A stretch of DNA of 64,000 nt, from the NCBI RefSeq assembly GCF_000016065.1, contig NC_009092.1:1364001-1428000 (forward strand), read 5' to 3'. Below the pieces are notes generated by a model. That model saw only the letters and a program-made list of their open reading frames with translations. It was not told the origin of the DNA and did no database searches. Each line of letters opens with the position of its first letter. Position 1 is the stretch's first letter. The translations under genes and the position numbers were made by a program. Source of the stretch: Shewanella loihica PV-4. GTDB taxonomy: Bacteria; Pseudomonadota; Gammaproteobacteria; Enterobacterales; Shewanellaceae. This document shows, piece by piece, positions 26,365 through 39,307 of this stretch.

Positions 26365-26967
26365 TTAGGCGCCTACTGAGATCCCTATGTTAGAAACGCC
26401 TGCCTGCACTAACTCCTTGCGCAGCGCCTTGACGAAGTCGGCGGTGATCTTAGGGTTCTCTTCGATGATCTCCAGCAAGGATGCCTGAAGCGCTTTCTCT
26501 TCCTGCATCACCTCGTGATTGAAGATATGATCATCCAGTGCTTCTTCATCCATCTCTTCCTCGAGTGTGGCCTCGATATAGTTAGCCACTGTGGCGGAGG
26601 AGAGCTTGCTGATGTTGGTGATGTCGTCTTCCACCTTGCTCTGAATGGCGCTAAGCAGTGAGGTGAGGGCGACGGCGGCGTCCATGGCCGGGTAGACGCC
26701 GTAGACGTCGAAATCGCTCGGCTCGGGCGTGTTCAGATCCAGTCGCTCGAGGTAGAGATCGATATTCAGTTTAAGCTTCTGATCATACATGGATTGCCAT
26801 AGCAGGTTGAGCACGGTATCGAGCACCTGTGGGTCGCCAAATTCGCAGACCTCGCTGAATAGCTGGTAGTTAGGGTACATGCGTTGGCAAAGGGCGATGG
26901 CGAACAGCTTCTTCTGTTCTGGTTCGAGGGCCTTGAGGCGCTTGAAAAACCCGGGTTTATTACTCAT
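26365..26967 (-). CDS. yjaG: YjaG family protein (DUF416)
   Basis: Cytosolic helical protein of 200 residues belonging to the DUF416/YjaG family, conserved in gammaproteobacteria without an assigned biochemical role. Recognisable parts are FFKRLKALEPEQKKLFAIALCQRMYPNYQLF at the N-terminus and the acidic central segment VYPAMDAAVALTSLL. It overlaps the end of barA by 8 bp, so barA, yjaG and the small downstream gene form one transcription unit here. Confidence 0.88.
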   Translation of the reverse strand: MSNKPGFFKRLKALEPEQKKLFAIALCQRMYPNYQLFSEVCEFGDPQVLDTVLNLLWQSMYDQKLKLNIDLYLERLDLNTPEPSDFDVYGVYPAMDAAVALTSLLSAIQSKVEDDITNISKLSSATVANYIEATLEEEMDEEALDDHIFNHEVMQEEKALQASLLEIIEENPKITADFVKALRKELVQAGVSNIGISVGA

Positions 26968-29743
26968 CGATCACATCCATAGATAACTGGGCTATTACTT
27001 GATTTGCGGCCGATTCTACCTTAGAAAGCTCGTCAAGTAACTCAAGTATTTCCGGCTCGACCAGATCGACACTGGCATTTTGCTTGAGTGACTGTTCAAT
27101 CTCTCGACAGAGTCGCTGAGTGGTCGGCACGCCGCAGTAGCAGCTGGCGCCGTGGAGCTTGTGCACATGACTGACCATGGCCTGGCTGTCCTGACGCTCG
27201 AGGGCGCCCGAGATGTGCTCACGGGTCTCGGGCAGGGAGTCGACCAGCATCTGCAGCATCTCCAGCGCCAGACTGGTTTTCTGGTTGGCTTGGGTCAGGC
27301 AGAGATCCCAATTGAGGGTGTGCTGGTCGAAATGGGTAAACTGCGGCCGGGTCTTCCAGCGGCTGATCACACTCTTCAGCGCCGCCTCATCGATTGGCTT
27401 GGGCAGGTAACCATCCATGCCGCTCTGATCGATGCGCTCGCGCTCCTCGGCGATGGCGTGGGCGGTCACGGCGACAATCGGCGTATTGCGATTGAGTGAA
27501 TGCTCACGTATCTGCTTGGTGGCGCTAAAGCCGTCGGTGCCCGGCATCTGAATATCCATGAAGATGAGATCGAAGCTCTTGGCCTTGGCGATCTCTACCG
27601 CCTCCTGGCCGTTGTCTGTGACCGTCACCTGAGTAACCAGCTCCTTGAGCAGCGTCTTAATCAGCTTGAGGTTGGCGGGGTTATCGTCCACCGCCAGCAC
27701 GCTCATGGGTTCGCGCTCCTGGGTTTCTTTGACCGCTTCCTGGAAAGGCATGGCCTCATATTGGGCGCGGTGGGGATTAATCAGGGTCACGGCCAGGGCG
27801 CGCTCGCCCACCGGCGCCTGCATCACCTTGTCCACGTTGGGCTGGATCAGGCTCATCTTGGCGGCGCTGTCTGTGCTGCTACAGAGGTAAAGGGTGTAGT
27901 CGCTGATCTTGGCTATCTTATTGAGCACGTTTAACAGGTTAGGACTGCTGGCCAAATCGTTGCAGCTGATGATGGCGTAGTCGAAGTGGCGGCCTTCTTC
28001 GCCGGCCACCCGGGCCAGATCTTCGGCAGTGGTTATACTGATATTTTGCATGCCCCAGTGGCTAAGCAGGCTTTCATGGACCTTGCGTGATAGCTCCCGC
28101 GGCTCGAACAAGAGCACCGTCTTGTCGATGAGGTTGTCGGTTTCCAGCGGCTGGCTGATGGGGTAGGGACTCAGCTTGAGGGGCAGGGTGAACCAGAAGG
28201 TCGAGCCTTTACCCGGCGCCGAGATACAGCCAATCTGGCCGCCCATGCGGTTGATCAGACGCTTGGTGATGATAAGCCCGAGGCCAGTGCCGCCGAAGCG
28301 ACGCGAGATAGAGGAGTCTGCCTGGCCGAAGGCCTGGAACAGCTGAGCCTGGTGGGGCTTGTCTATGCCTATGCCTGTGTCGGTGATCTCGCAGCGCACG
28401 TTGACCTTCTCGGCCTCTTCGCTGGTCAGGCGCATCTTGAGGTGCACGCTGCCGCTGTCGGTAAACTTGATGGCGTTGCCCACAAGGTTTGTGATCACCT
28501 GGCTGACCCGCAGGGCATCGCCTGAGACGTTGTCGTTGATGCTAGGCTCGATATCTACCACCAGCTCGAGATCTTTCTCCTTGGCGCTGTTGGCCAGCAG
28601 AGAGATGGTGTCGTCAATCACCTCACGCAGGGCAAAGGGCATGTTCTCCAGCTCCATCTTGCCCGCCTCCAGCTTAGAGAAGTCGAGGATGTCGTTGATG
28701 ATCCCCAAGAGGTTGGTGGCGCTCTTCTCGATAGTCTTGATGTAGTCCTGCTGACTGGCGTGTAGCGGCGTCTTCAATAGCTGTTTGGCGAAGCCGATCA
28801 CCCCGTTGAGCGGCGTGCGCAGCTCGTGGGACATGTTGGCCAAGAACTCTGACTTGATGCGGCTGGCCTCTAGGGCGCGCTTCTTGGCGAGATCCAGCTC
28901 GACGTTTTGGATCTCGATCTGCTCCAGGGTCTCGCGCAGATCTGAGGTGGCCTGATCGATATTCTGCTGCATCTCCTCATGGTATTCCGACAAGGAGCCC
29001 GCCATGGCGTTGATACCTCGCTTGAGCAGGTCTAGCTCACCAATCAGGTTACCGTCGACCCGGGTGTCCAGCTTGCCTTCGCGGATCTTGGCTACCACGC
29101 GCACCATCTCTGTGATGGGGTGGGTGACGTTTTTCACTAGGCGGAAGGTAAACAGTAGGTTCAGCTGCACCCCGATCAGGACAATAATGAAGGCGGCCAC
29201 CGCGGCCCTGTGCTGCTCAAGCAGGGCGTTCTCCTTGTTGAGCAGCACGGCGATATAGCCGAGCTTGGCGGAGTTGACCTGCTGGGCCATGGAGTTGCTG
29301 TCGTAGGGGCTGACCACAAGTTCGCGCTGACTGGAGAAGATGGGGCTGCGCATGATGATGCTGTCGCCAAACTGCTCCACCTCTGTGTTCTGCAGCGAGT
29401 CGATGGGCTCGTTATAGCGCATAAACTCGTGGCTCTTATAGTGATGTGAGGTCACTATCACCCGGTTGTTGGTGTCGAAGATGGCAATAAACTGCACCAG
29501 GTTGGACTTATTGAGCTGCACCGAGGTGATCAGGCGTTTGGTGGTCTCGAAGTTTTTGGTTTCCAGGCCTATCTCGGCGGAGATGGCCAGCGGCTCGATG
29601 ATATTGCCGCCTCGTTCGATTAAGCTTTCTTCCAGCTCATAGAAACGATTTATGGTAAAATAGCTGCCAAGTAAAATACCAACCAAAATAGTGGGCGCTA
29701 AGGCCAGCACGAGAACCCAGGCTCTCAGGCTGTATTTAGTCAT
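26960..29743 (-). CDS. barA: Two-component hybrid sensor histidine kinase BarA
   Basis: Tripartite inner-membrane kinase (about 927 residues) that phosphorylates the response regulator UvrY/SirA and so turns on the Csr small RNAs that titrate CsrA. Order of domains: a TM helix near residue 20, periplasmic region, second TM near 180, HAMP, coiled coil, then HisKA with SHELRTPLNG near 305. The HATPase follows, with NLVGNAIKF near 430 and GTGLGL near 495. A receiver domain has phospho-acceptor MDIQMPG near 730, and a C-terminal HPt domain has HKLHGASCYCG near 865. I start at ATG 29743 because MTKYSLRAW matches the E. coli BarA N-terminus; an ATG six codons earlier is possible. It is divergent from rlmD, as in E. 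coli, and yjaG overlaps its 3' end. Confidence 0.95.
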   Translation of the reverse strand: MTKYSLRAWVLVLALAPTILVGILLGSYFTINRFYELEESLIERGGNIIEPLAISAEIGLETKNFETTKRLITSVQLNKSNLVQFIAIFDTNNRVIVTSHHYKSHEFMRYNEPIDSLQNTEVEQFGDSIIMRSPIFSSQRELVVSPYDSNSMAQQVNSAKLGYIAVLLNKENALLEQHRAAVAAFIIVLIGVQLNLLFTFRLVKNVTHPITEMVRVVAKIREGKLDTRVDGNLIGELDLLKRGINAMAGSLSEYHEEMQQNIDQATSDLRETLEQIEIQNVELDLAKKRALEASRIKSEFLANMSHELRTPLNGVIGFAKQLLKTPLHASQQDYIKTIEKSATNLLGIINDILDFSKLEAGKMELENMPFALREVIDDTISLLANSAKEKDLELVVDIEPSINDNVSGDALRVSQVITNLVGNAIKFTDSGSVHLKMRLTSEEAEKVNVRCEITDTGIGIDKPHQAQLFQAFGQADSSISRRFGGTGLGLIITKRLINRMGGQIGCISAPGKGSTFWFTLPLKLSPYPISQPLETDNLIDKTVLLFEPRELSRKVHESLLSHWGMQNISITTAEDLARVAGEEGRHFDYAIISCNDLASSPNLLNVLNKIAKISDYTLYLCSSTDSAAKMSLIQPNVDKVMQAPVGERALAVTLINPHRAQYEAMPFQEAVKETQEREPMSVLAVDDNPANLKLIKTLLKELVTQVTVTDNGQEAVEIAKAKSFDLIFMDIQMPGTDGFSATKQIREHSLNRNTPIVAVTAHAIAEERERIDQSGMDGYLPKPIDEAALKSVISRWKTRPQFTHFDQHTLNWDLCLTQANQKTSLALEMLQMLVDSLPETREHISGALERQDSQAMVSHVHKLHGASCYCGVPTTQRLCREIEQSLKQNASVDLVEPEILELLDELSKVESAANQVIAQLSMDVIDE

Positions 29744-29858
29744 ATTGTCTGCACTATTCATTGAGTTGGTATTATTTATCTACGATGGATATAGGTTACA
29801 TTAGACTGCCAGACTTTGTGCAGTCTTTACTAGTATTTTTATTGTTTTAGAGGCCTAA

Positions 29859-31193
29859 ATGGCACAATTTTATAAAGCTAAACCCCGCAAGACACAACAA
29901 ACCCAGGCTAAGCAAAGTTTCCATGTTAGCCAGTTGGATCATCTGGGGGCGGGGATAGCAGAACATCAGGGAAAAATCGTCTTTATTCCCGGCGCCCTGC
30001 CGGATGAAACGGTCACCGCGCAGATCGTCGAGCAGAAGAAGCGTCATGCCAAGGCCAAGCTGATTAAGGTAGAGAGCGCCAGCGCCGCGCGTATAGAAGC
30101 TAGCTGCCCTTACTATGGTCGCTGCGGCGGCTGTGACCTGCAGCATCTTGAGCTTTCTGCCCAGCGTGATGCCAAGCAGACGGCGCTGGAGAACCTGATC
30201 AACAAGATGGGCCGCACCCAGCCTCAGACCATGAGCGAGCCGCTAAGCGGCGAAGGCTGGCATTATCGTCGCCGCGCCCGACTGGCGACTCAGTACCTGC
30301 GTGATACAAAGCAGCTCAACCTGGGTTTTCGCGCCCTGGCCAGTAGCGAGGTGGTCAATATCGACGCCTGCCCTGTGTTGGCAAAATCATTGTCTGAGCT
30401 TATCGCGCCGTTGAATCAATGCCTCAATCGCCTCAGTGCCAAGCGTAGCCTTGGCCATGTGGAGCTGTTGTCGGTAGATTCTGGCCCATGCGTGGTGCTA
30501 CGTATCACCAGTCCCCTGAACGACAAAGATAAGGCCCTGCTAGCTACATTTGGCGAGCAGCATAAGGTGAGGCTTGTCTTACTCGATGATGACAGCAAAC
30601 TTGAGACCCTCTGGGGGGATGAGGGCCTGCCCTACTATACCCTGGAAGATGGCAGTTCGCTCGGTTTCTCGCCGGGCAACTTCATTCAGGTAAACGGCGA
30701 GATCAATCAGCAGATGGTGACTCAGGCGATCGACTGGCTACAGATTCAGCCGGGCGAGCGGGTGCTGGATCTCTTCTGCGGTGTAGGTAACTTTACCCTG
30801 CCGCTGGCCAAGGCGGGCGCCCAGGTAGTGGGCGTCGAAGGGGTCGATGCCATGGTGGCGCAGGCAAGAGTCAATGCGACCATGAGCGGCGTCGAGGGGG
30901 CCGAGTTCTATCACGGCGACCTGAGCGCAGATCTCTCCGCTGCCCCCTGGCTTGGCCGCATCGACAAGTTACTGCTGGATCCTGCCAGAGCCGGCGCCTA
31001 TGAGAGTCTACAATGGTTAAAGAAGATGAAGCCCAAGGCGATTGTCTATATCTCCTGTAATCCTGTGAGTCTGGCCAGAGATTGTGAGCCGCTGCTGGCA
31101 CAGGGTTATCAGCTTAGTCGCCTGGGACTCATCGATATGTTCCCTCAGACCCATCACATCGAGGCCATGGCCTTGTTTGAGTTGGAGAAATAG
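29859..31193 (+). CDS. rlmD: 23S rRNA (uracil(1939)-C5)-methyltransferase RlmD
   Basis: SAM-dependent methyltransferase (444 residues) that makes m5U1939 in 23S rRNA. An N-terminal TRAM domain (about residues 20-80) is followed by the iron-sulfur cluster cysteines in [14 protein letters not shown]. The Rossmann methyltransferase core has [12 protein letters not shown], and the catalytic cysteine lies in [12 protein letters not shown]. The C-terminus [16 protein letters not shown] is the usual family ending. It is divergent from barA and 164 bp upstream of relA. Formerly called rumA. Confidence 0.97.
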   Translation: MAQFYKAKPRKTQQTQAKQSFHVSQLDHLGAGIAEHQGKIVFIPGALPDETVTAQIVEQKKRHAKAKLIKVESASAARIEASCPYYGRCGGCDLQHLELSAQRDAKQTALENLINKMGRTQPQTMSEPLSGEGWHYRRRARLATQYLRDTKQLNLGFRALASSEVVNIDACPVLAKSLSELIAPLNQCLNRLSAKRSLGHVELLSVDSGPCVVLRITSPLNDKDKALLATFGEQHKVRLVLLDDDSKLETLWGDEGLPYYTLEDGSSLGFSPGNFIQVNGEINQQMVTQAIDWLQIQPGERVLDLFCGVGNFTLPLAKAGAQVVGVEGVDAMVAQARVNATMSGVEGAEFYHGDLSADLSAAPWLGRIDKLLLDPARAGAYESLQWLKKMKPKAIVYISCNPVSLARDCEPLLAQGYQLSRLGLIDMFPQTHHIEAMALFELEK

Positions 31194-31357
31194 TTAGGCC
31201 GAGCGGCCAAATAGTCGCCGACTATCAATTGACATTGGCGGGGGAATCCCCAAGATAGTGAGTTTGGTATTGGCGATGTCAGCCAGCAAGGTTTGGATGA
31301 CGTAACAGGTCGAGCAATATTTAGGGGCAAGCACTTAAGTTTAAGGACATGCAGTAG

Positions 31358-33562
31358 ATGGTATCTGTTAGAGAAGCACATTTTAAAGACACAGATTTTC
31401 AATTGACCGAATGGGTTAATCGTTATCTGAGTGACGCCGATGACGCCAGCACCTTACTTGCGCTAATAAAGCAGGTCGAAGCCCTGGTGGCGAAACATGA
31501 TGCTAACGATACCTTGCTGATCGGCCGCGCCCGCGAGCTGATTGAGATCCTCGCGCCGCTCAACATGGATATCGAGACCCTGCAGGCGGCGGTGATCTTC
31601 GTGGTTTTCGACGCTGGCCTCATGACTGAGGAGCAGATGCTGGAGCTGTTTGGCGACAAGCTCACCACGCTAGTGAACAGCGTGGTGACCATGGACGCCA
31701 TTGGCGCCCTCAAGGTCAACGAACAGAGCCGTAACGCCGAGCCCCAGATAGATAACATACGTAAGATGCTGCTGGCCATGGTGGAAGATGTGCGCGCCGT
31801 TGTGATCAAGTTGGCCGAGCGTATCTGCCTGCTGCGGGAAGTGAAAAATGCCGACGAGGAAACTCGTGTGTTGCTGGCGCGGGAGATTGCCGACATCTAT
31901 GCGCCGCTGGCCAACCGCCTGGGCATAGGCCAGCTCAAGTGGGAGCTGGAAGATATCTCCTTCCGTTATCTGCATCCTGATACCTATAAAGACATTGCCA
32001 AGCAGCTCGATGGCAAGCGGATGGATCGTGAGATCTACATAGAGAACTTCGTCAATCAGCTGCAGCAGCGACTGGACGAGGAGCAGATCCGCGCCAAGGT
32101 CTACGGCAGACCCAAACATATCTACAGCATCTGGAAGAAGATGCGCGGTAAAGATCTCACCTTCGATGAGCTGTTTGACGTGCGCGCCGTGCGTATCGTC
32201 ACCGAGCGCTTACAAGATTGCTATGGGGCTTTAGGTGTGGTGCATACCCTTTGGCATCATATTCCCAAAGAGTTCGACGACTATGTCGCCAACCCTAAAC
32301 CCAATGGCTATCAGTCGATTCACACCATAGTGGTGGGCCCAGAGGGTAAGACGGTGGAGATCCAGATCCGCACCGAACAGATGCATGAAGATGCCGAGCT
32401 GGGGGTGGCTGCCCATTGGAAGTATAAAGAGGGCACTACGGGTAAGCAGAGCGGCTACGAAGAGAAGATCAACTGGCTGCGTAAGATCCTGCAGTGGCAG
32501 GAAGATGTGGCCGAGAGTGGCAACTTGGTGGATGAGGTCCGCAGTCAGGTGTTTGAAGACAGAGCCTATGTCTTTACCCCGAATGGCGACGTGGTGGACT
32601 TACCCATGGGCTCCACCGTGCTGGATTTCGCCTACTATATTCACTCACAGGTAGGCCATAAGTGTATCGGCGCCAAGGTCGATGGCCGCATCGTGCCCTT
32701 CACCTACCAGGTGGAGACCGGCGAGCGGGTCGAGATCATCACCTCCAAGCATCCTAACCCTAAGCGGGATTGGCTCAATCCTAACCTGGGTTATATCAAG
32801 GCGTCGCGTACCCGCTCTAAGATCCAGCACTGGTTCAAGCAGCAAGACAGAGACAAGAATATCGTCGCCGGACGCGAGATGCTCGAGGCCGAGCTGGCAC
32901 GTTCTGGATTGACCCTGAAAGATGCCCACAGCGCCGTGGAACGTTTCAACATGGTGGGGATGGATGACCTGCTGGCCGGTATCGGTGGTGGCGACGTTCG
33001 CCTCAACCAGGTGGTTAACCATGTGCAGAGCCGGATGCGGGTCAACGAGGTCTCCGAAGAGGAGGCGCTGGAAGATCTGCTGAAGAAGAACCAAGCGCGC
33101 GCCACAGGTAAGGGCAAGGGCCAGGTCGAGGTCAACGGTGTGGGCAACCTGCTCAGCCATATCGCCAAGTGTTGTCAGCCGGTGCCGGGCGATGAGATCT
33201 TTGGCTTCATCACCAAGGGCAGAGGGATCTCTGTGCACAGGGCCGACTGTGAGCAGGTTAAAGAACTGATGCGGGTGCACCCAGAGCGCAGCGTCGATGT
33301 GGTCTGGGGCGAGAACTACTCAGGCGGCTATAAACTTAAGCTCAAGGTGCTGGCTAACGATCGCAGCGGTCTGCTTAGGGATCTTACCTCTGTGCTGGCG
33401 GCGGAGAAATCCAACGTGCTGGCCATGAGCTCATCGTCGGATGTGAAGACCCAGACGGCGGCTATCGAGCTGGAGCTTGAGCTGTATAACCTGGAAGGTT
33501 TATCTCGGGTGATCGCCAAGCTGTCTCAGGTGGCCGGCGTCATCGAGGCGCGGCGTCTCTAA
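31358..33562 (+). CDS. relA: GTP pyrophosphokinase RelA ((p)ppGpp synthetase I)
   Basis: Ribosome-associated alarmone synthetase (734 residues) that makes (p)ppGpp when uncharged tRNA enters the A site. The N-terminal hydrolase region is present but the catalytic HD motif is lost (AVIFVVFDAGLM), so it should be synthesis-only, as in RelA rather than SpoT. The synthetase domain has GRPKHIYSIWKKMRGK and FDELFDVRAVRIV. A TGS domain (YVFTPNGDVVDLPMGSTVLDFAY), the conserved-cysteine region (KCCQPVPGDEI) and a C-terminal ACT domain follow. The order rlmD-relA-mazG-pyrG-eno is that of E. coli. Confidence 0.97.
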   Translation: MVSVREAHFKDTDFQLTEWVNRYLSDADDASTLLALIKQVEALVAKHDANDTLLIGRARELIEILAPLNMDIETLQAAVIFVVFDAGLMTEEQMLELFGDKLTTLVNSVVTMDAIGALKVNEQSRNAEPQIDNIRKMLLAMVEDVRAVVIKLAERICLLREVKNADEETRVLLAREIADIYAPLANRLGIGQLKWELEDISFRYLHPDTYKDIAKQLDGKRMDREIYIENFVNQLQQRLDEEQIRAKVYGRPKHIYSIWKKMRGKDLTFDELFDVRAVRIVTERLQDCYGALGVVHTLWHHIPKEFDDYVANPKPNGYQSIHTIVVGPEGKTVEIQIRTEQMHEDAELGVAAHWKYKEGTTGKQSGYEEKINWLRKILQWQEDVAESGNLVDEVRSQVFEDRAYVFTPNGDVVDLPMGSTVLDFAYYIHSQVGHKCIGAKVDGRIVPFTYQVETGERVEIITSKHPNPKRDWLNPNLGYIKASRTRSKIQHWFKQQDRDKNIVAGREMLEAELARSGLTLKDAHSAVERFNMVGMDDLLAGIGGGDVRLNQVVNHVQSRMRVNEVSEEEALEDLLKKNQARATGKGKGQVEVNGVGNLLSHIAKCCQPVPGDEIFGFITKGRGISVHRADCEQVKELMRVHPERSVDVVWGENYSGGYKLKLKVLANDRSGLLRDLTSVLAAEKSNVLAMSSSSDVKTQTAAIELELELYNLEGLSRVIAKLSQVAGVIEARRL

Positions 33563-33629
33563 CCGCGTTGTACGCCTGTCTATCGCAGCGCAGATAGAAA
33601 GCATAAAGTTCACAGATGATAAGAGTAAG

Positions 33630-33651
33630 AGGCGGCCCAGGCCGCCTTTTT
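33630..33651 (+). terminator. Intrinsic terminator after relA
   Basis: Stem AGGCGGC (33630-33636)/GCCGCCT (33641-33647), loop CCAG, then a T-run. mazG starts only 14 bp later, so its own promoter or some read-through is needed. Confidence 0.85.
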
Positions 33652-33664
33652 GATGAGGTAAGCG

Positions 33665-34462
33665 ATGCAGAGTAAATCAGATATCCAAAGACTGCTGACC
33701 ATCATGGAGCGGCTCAGAGACCCACAGACGGGTTGCCCCTGGGACAAAGCCCAGAGCTATCAGACCATAGTGCCCTTCACCCTGGAAGAAGCCTTCGAGG
33801 TGGCCGACACCATCGAGCGCGGCGCCCTCGATGAACTCCCCGGTGAGCTTGGGGATCTGCTGTTTCAGGTGATCTTCTATTGTCAGCTGGGCAAGGAGCA
33901 GGGCAGGTTCGATTTCGACCAAGTGGTGGAGAAGATCTGCACTAAGCTCACCGAGCGTCATCCTCACGTGTTTGGCGAGATGACTCAGGCATCCAGCGAG
34001 TCGGTGCGTGAAACTTGGGAGAGCATCAAGGCCAAGGAGCGCAAAGGGCGCTCGCTACATTCGGTCCTCGATGATATTCCGCGCTCACTGCCGGCCCTGA
34101 CCCGCGCCGCCAAGGTGCAGCGCCGAGTGGCGACCGTGGGTTTTGACTGGAATGACTTAGGGCCTGTGGTGGCCAAGATCCATGAGGAGATCGACGAGGT
34201 GATGGTGGAGGTTGCCGCCCAGGACAGAGACAAGATGGAAGATGAGCTGGGAGACCTGCTGTTTGCCGTGGTGAATCTGGCCAGACACCTCAAGCTGGAC
34301 CCAGAGCAGGCGCTGCGCCGGGCGACCAATAAGTTCGAACATCGCTTTCGCGGCGTCGAGGCCTTAGCGGCCCAGTCGGGCAAAGCGATGCAGGAGCATA
34401 GCCTCACTGAACTGGACGCCTATTGGGAGCAAGTCAAGCGAAATGATCCCCTAAAAGGCTAA
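33665..34462 (+). CDS. mazG: Nucleoside triphosphate pyrophosphohydrolase MazG
   Basis: All-alpha NTP pyrophosphatase (265 residues) that hydrolyses NTPs to NMP and PPi, limiting mutagenic or stress-related nucleotides. Two MazG repeats are visible. The first carries RDPQTGCPWDKAQSYQT, then EEAFEVADTIE and ELGDLLFQVIFYCQL, with the metal-binding EExxE...ExxD pattern. The second, from about residue 170, has EEIDEVMVEV and DELGDLLFAVVNLAR. It ends KRNDPLKG. It follows relA after a terminator hairpin. Confidence 0.96.
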   Translation: MQSKSDIQRLLTIMERLRDPQTGCPWDKAQSYQTIVPFTLEEAFEVADTIERGALDELPGELGDLLFQVIFYCQLGKEQGRFDFDQVVEKICTKLTERHPHVFGEMTQASSESVRETWESIKAKERKGRSLHSVLDDIPRSLPALTRAAKVQRRVATVGFDWNDLGPVVAKIHEEIDEVMVEVAAQDRDKMEDELGDLLFAVVNLARHLKLDPEQALRRATNKFEHRFRGVEALAAQSGKAMQEHSLTELDAYWEQVKRNDPLKG

Positions 34463-34481
34463 AATAGTTGCCGTTACCTAT

Positions 34482-34510
34482 TTGTCGAATCCAAAGGGCT
34501 TTGATATAAT
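34482..34510 (+). promoter_or_regulatory. Predicted sigma70 promoter of pyrG
   Basis: TTGTCG (34482-34487) and a consensus TATAAT (34505-34510) are separated by 17 bp and followed by a GC-rich discriminator (AACGCCCC). It lies about 60 bp before the pyrG start. Confidence 0.65.
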
Positions 34511-34512
34511 AA

Positions 34513-36210
<1,698 letters not shown>

Positions 36211-36222
36211 TCTTTATACAAG

Positions 36223-36254
36223 GGCCGCTTCCGACTCTCGGAGGCGGCTTTTTT
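36223..36254 (+). terminator. Intrinsic terminator of pyrG
   Basis: An 11-bp stem with one wobble pair, GCCGCTTCCGA (36224-36234)/TCGGAGGCGGC (36238-36248), with loop CTC and a T-run. Confidence 0.92.
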
Positions 36255-36302
36255 GTTTCAGATGATGTAAATTTAGCGATAAGAATTTTAGTTTTGCATT
36301 AA

Positions 36303-37637
<1,335 letters not shown>

Positions 37638-37662
37638 CTGAGTTTTTACGGTTAATTTGGTA

Positions 37663-37690
37663 AAAGGCCACCACTTGGTGGCCTTTTTTG
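37663..37690 (+). terminator. Intrinsic terminator of eno
   Basis: A 10-bp perfect stem, AAAGGCCACC (37663-37672)/GGTGGCCTTT (37677-37686), loop ACTT, followed by T residues. Confidence 0.93.
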
Positions 37691-37736
37691 TTGTAATATC
37701 AGTTCAGCCTTTTAACAGAGATAAAGCCCATTAAGG

Positions 37737-38039
37737 ATGAAGCGTCTTCTTATCGCCATGTTTGTGCTGCTTGGTCTGCTCCAGTATCGACTCTGGTGGG
37801 GACAAAATAGCCTTCCCGAATCTTTTCAGCTGCAGGAACAGATCAAGTTGCAGCGTGAGAGTAACGCCAAACTCATCGAACGAAATCAGGTACTCAAAGA
37901 AGAGATTCTCGACCTTAGACGCGGTACCGAGGCGCTGGAAGAACGCGCCCGTAACGAGCTGGGGATGGTGAAACAGGGTGAGACCTTCTTTCGTGTAATG
38001 GGTGAGCCTCAGCGTAAAGCCGAGATCGGCGAGCAGTAG
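37737..38039 (+). CDS. ftsB: Cell division protein FtsB
   Basis: Bitopic inner-membrane protein (100 residues) that forms the FtsQLB complex regulating septal peptidoglycan synthesis. A single N-terminal TM helix (about residues 3-20, LLIAMFVLLGLLQYRLWWG) is followed by a periplasmic coiled coil (about 28-70, with heptads through IKLQRESNAKLIERNQVLKE). The motif EERARNELGMVKQGETFF near the end is typical of FtsB. The gene is located between eno and ispD, as in E. coli, and starts a run of closely spaced genes through rpoS. Confidence 0.94.
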   Translation: MKRLLIAMFVLLGLLQYRLWWGQNSLPESFQLQEQIKLQRESNAKLIERNQVLKEEILDLRRGTEALEERARNELGMVKQGETFFRVMGEPQRKAEIGEQ

Positions 38040-38080
38040 GCTCAGCCGGTTTCGCCTAAAAGTGACACGAGTTAACATCT

Positions 38081-38809
38081 ATGATTAGTCGCATACAAGA
38101 GCTGGTTGCTATTGTGCCCGCCGCCGGGATCGGCGCGCGAATGGGCGCCGAGATCCCCAAGCAATATCTGATGTTAAATCATCAACCTATCCTGGCGCAC
38201 ACCCTAGATCGCCTGCTGGAACATCCACGCATCGACAAGGTGATTATTGCCCTAAGCCCTGAAGATTCCCACTTCGCCAAGCTGAGCCAGGCGAGCCATC
38301 CTAAATTGATGACAGTTATCGGCGGTAAAGAGCGCGCCGATTCTGTGCTAAGCGCCCTCAAGGTCGCATCTCAATCTGCCTGGGCGCTTGTGCATGACGC
38401 GGCCCGTCCCTGCTTAAGTGCGGCCGATATCGATAAGCTTATCGCCGCCTGTGAGACAGAAGAAGGCCATCAGCAGGGCGCTATCCTCGCCATGCCGGTA
38501 CGCGACACCATGAAGCGTTCGGGCAAAGGCGGCGCGATACAAGAGACGGTATGCCGGGAGAATCTCTGGCACGCGCTCACCCCCCAGCTATTTCCCGTGA
38601 TCAGTCTCAAGCAGAATCTAGCTGATGCCCTGGCGGCGCAGGTTGCCATTACCGATGAGGCCTCGGCGATGGAGTGGGCCGGTGGCCAGCCGCTGTTGGT
38701 AAGCGGACGATTTGACAACATCAAGGTGACCCATCCAGAGGATCTGCAACTGGCGGCGCTCTATCTGCAAGCGGCCGCCAGTGACCCCAATTCCAGTACA
38801 GGTGAATGA
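38081..38809 (+). CDS. ispD: 2-C-methyl-D-erythritol 4-phosphate cytidylyltransferase
   Basis: Third enzyme of the MEP isoprenoid pathway (242 residues); transfers CMP from CTP to methylerythritol phosphate. The nucleotide-binding loop VPAAGIGARMGAEIPKQY is intact, with VHDAARPCL and TDEASAMEW later, as expected for the family. It is separated from ispF by 3 bp; both act two steps apart in the same pathway. CTP supply by pyrG in the same region is a coincidence of gene order seen across gammaproteobacteria. Confidence 0.96.
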   Translation: MISRIQELVAIVPAAGIGARMGAEIPKQYLMLNHQPILAHTLDRLLEHPRIDKVIIALSPEDSHFAKLSQASHPKLMTVIGGKERADSVLSALKVASQSAWALVHDAARPCLSAADIDKLIAACETEEGHQQGAILAMPVRDTMKRSGKGGAIQETVCRENLWHALTPQLFPVISLKQNLADALAAQVAITDEASAMEWAGGQPLLVSGRFDNIKVTHPEDLQLAALYLQAAASDPNSSTGE

Positions 38810-38812
38810 CAG

Positions 38813-39298
38813 ATGAATATACGTATCGGCCATGGTTTCGATGTGCATAAATTTGGCGGCGAGCTGCCGCTGATCTTAGGCGGCGTTGAAGTTCCCTATG
38901 ACACTGGCCTGGTGGCCCATTCGGATGGCGATGTAGTGCTGCATGCCATCTCAGATGCGATTCTCGGCGCCATGGCGCTCGGAGATATCGGCAAACATTT
39001 TCCCGATACCGACCCAGACTTTAAGGGGGCCGACAGCCGCGTGCTGCTACGTCACTGCTATCAGCTGGCGCTGGATAAGGGCTATAGGCTGGGTAATCTG
39101 GATGTCACTATTATTGCCCAGGCGCCTAAGATGCTACCGCACATTCAGGCGATACGTGAGTGTCTGAGTGCAGACCTTGAAAGCGACATAGAGGCGATCA
39201 ACGTCAAGGCCACCACCACAGAGAAGCTTGGCTTTACCGGACGCAAAGAGGGGATAGCGGTGGAAGCCGTGGTGCTGATGTGCGCCGCCCCGAGATAA
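38813..39298 (+). CDS. ispF: 2-C-methyl-D-erythritol 2,4-cyclodiphosphate synthase
   Basis: Fifth enzyme of the MEP pathway (161 residues), a trimeric zinc enzyme that cyclises CDP-ME 2-phosphate and releases CMP. It begins with [11 protein letters not shown] containing the zinc-binding Asp and His. It continues with [31 protein letters not shown] and the C-terminal [17 protein letters not shown]. It is a stand-alone IspF, not an IspDF fusion. truD begins 9 bp after its stop. Confidence 0.97.
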   Translation: MNIRIGHGFDVHKFGGELPLILGGVEVPYDTGLVAHSDGDVVLHAISDAILGAMALGDIGKHFPDTDPDFKGADSRVLLRHCYQLALDKGYRLGNLDVTIIAQAPKMLPHIQAIRECLSADLESDIEAINVKATTTEKLGFTGRKEGIAVEAVVLMCAAPR

Positions 39299-39307
39299 GA
39301 GAGAGTT

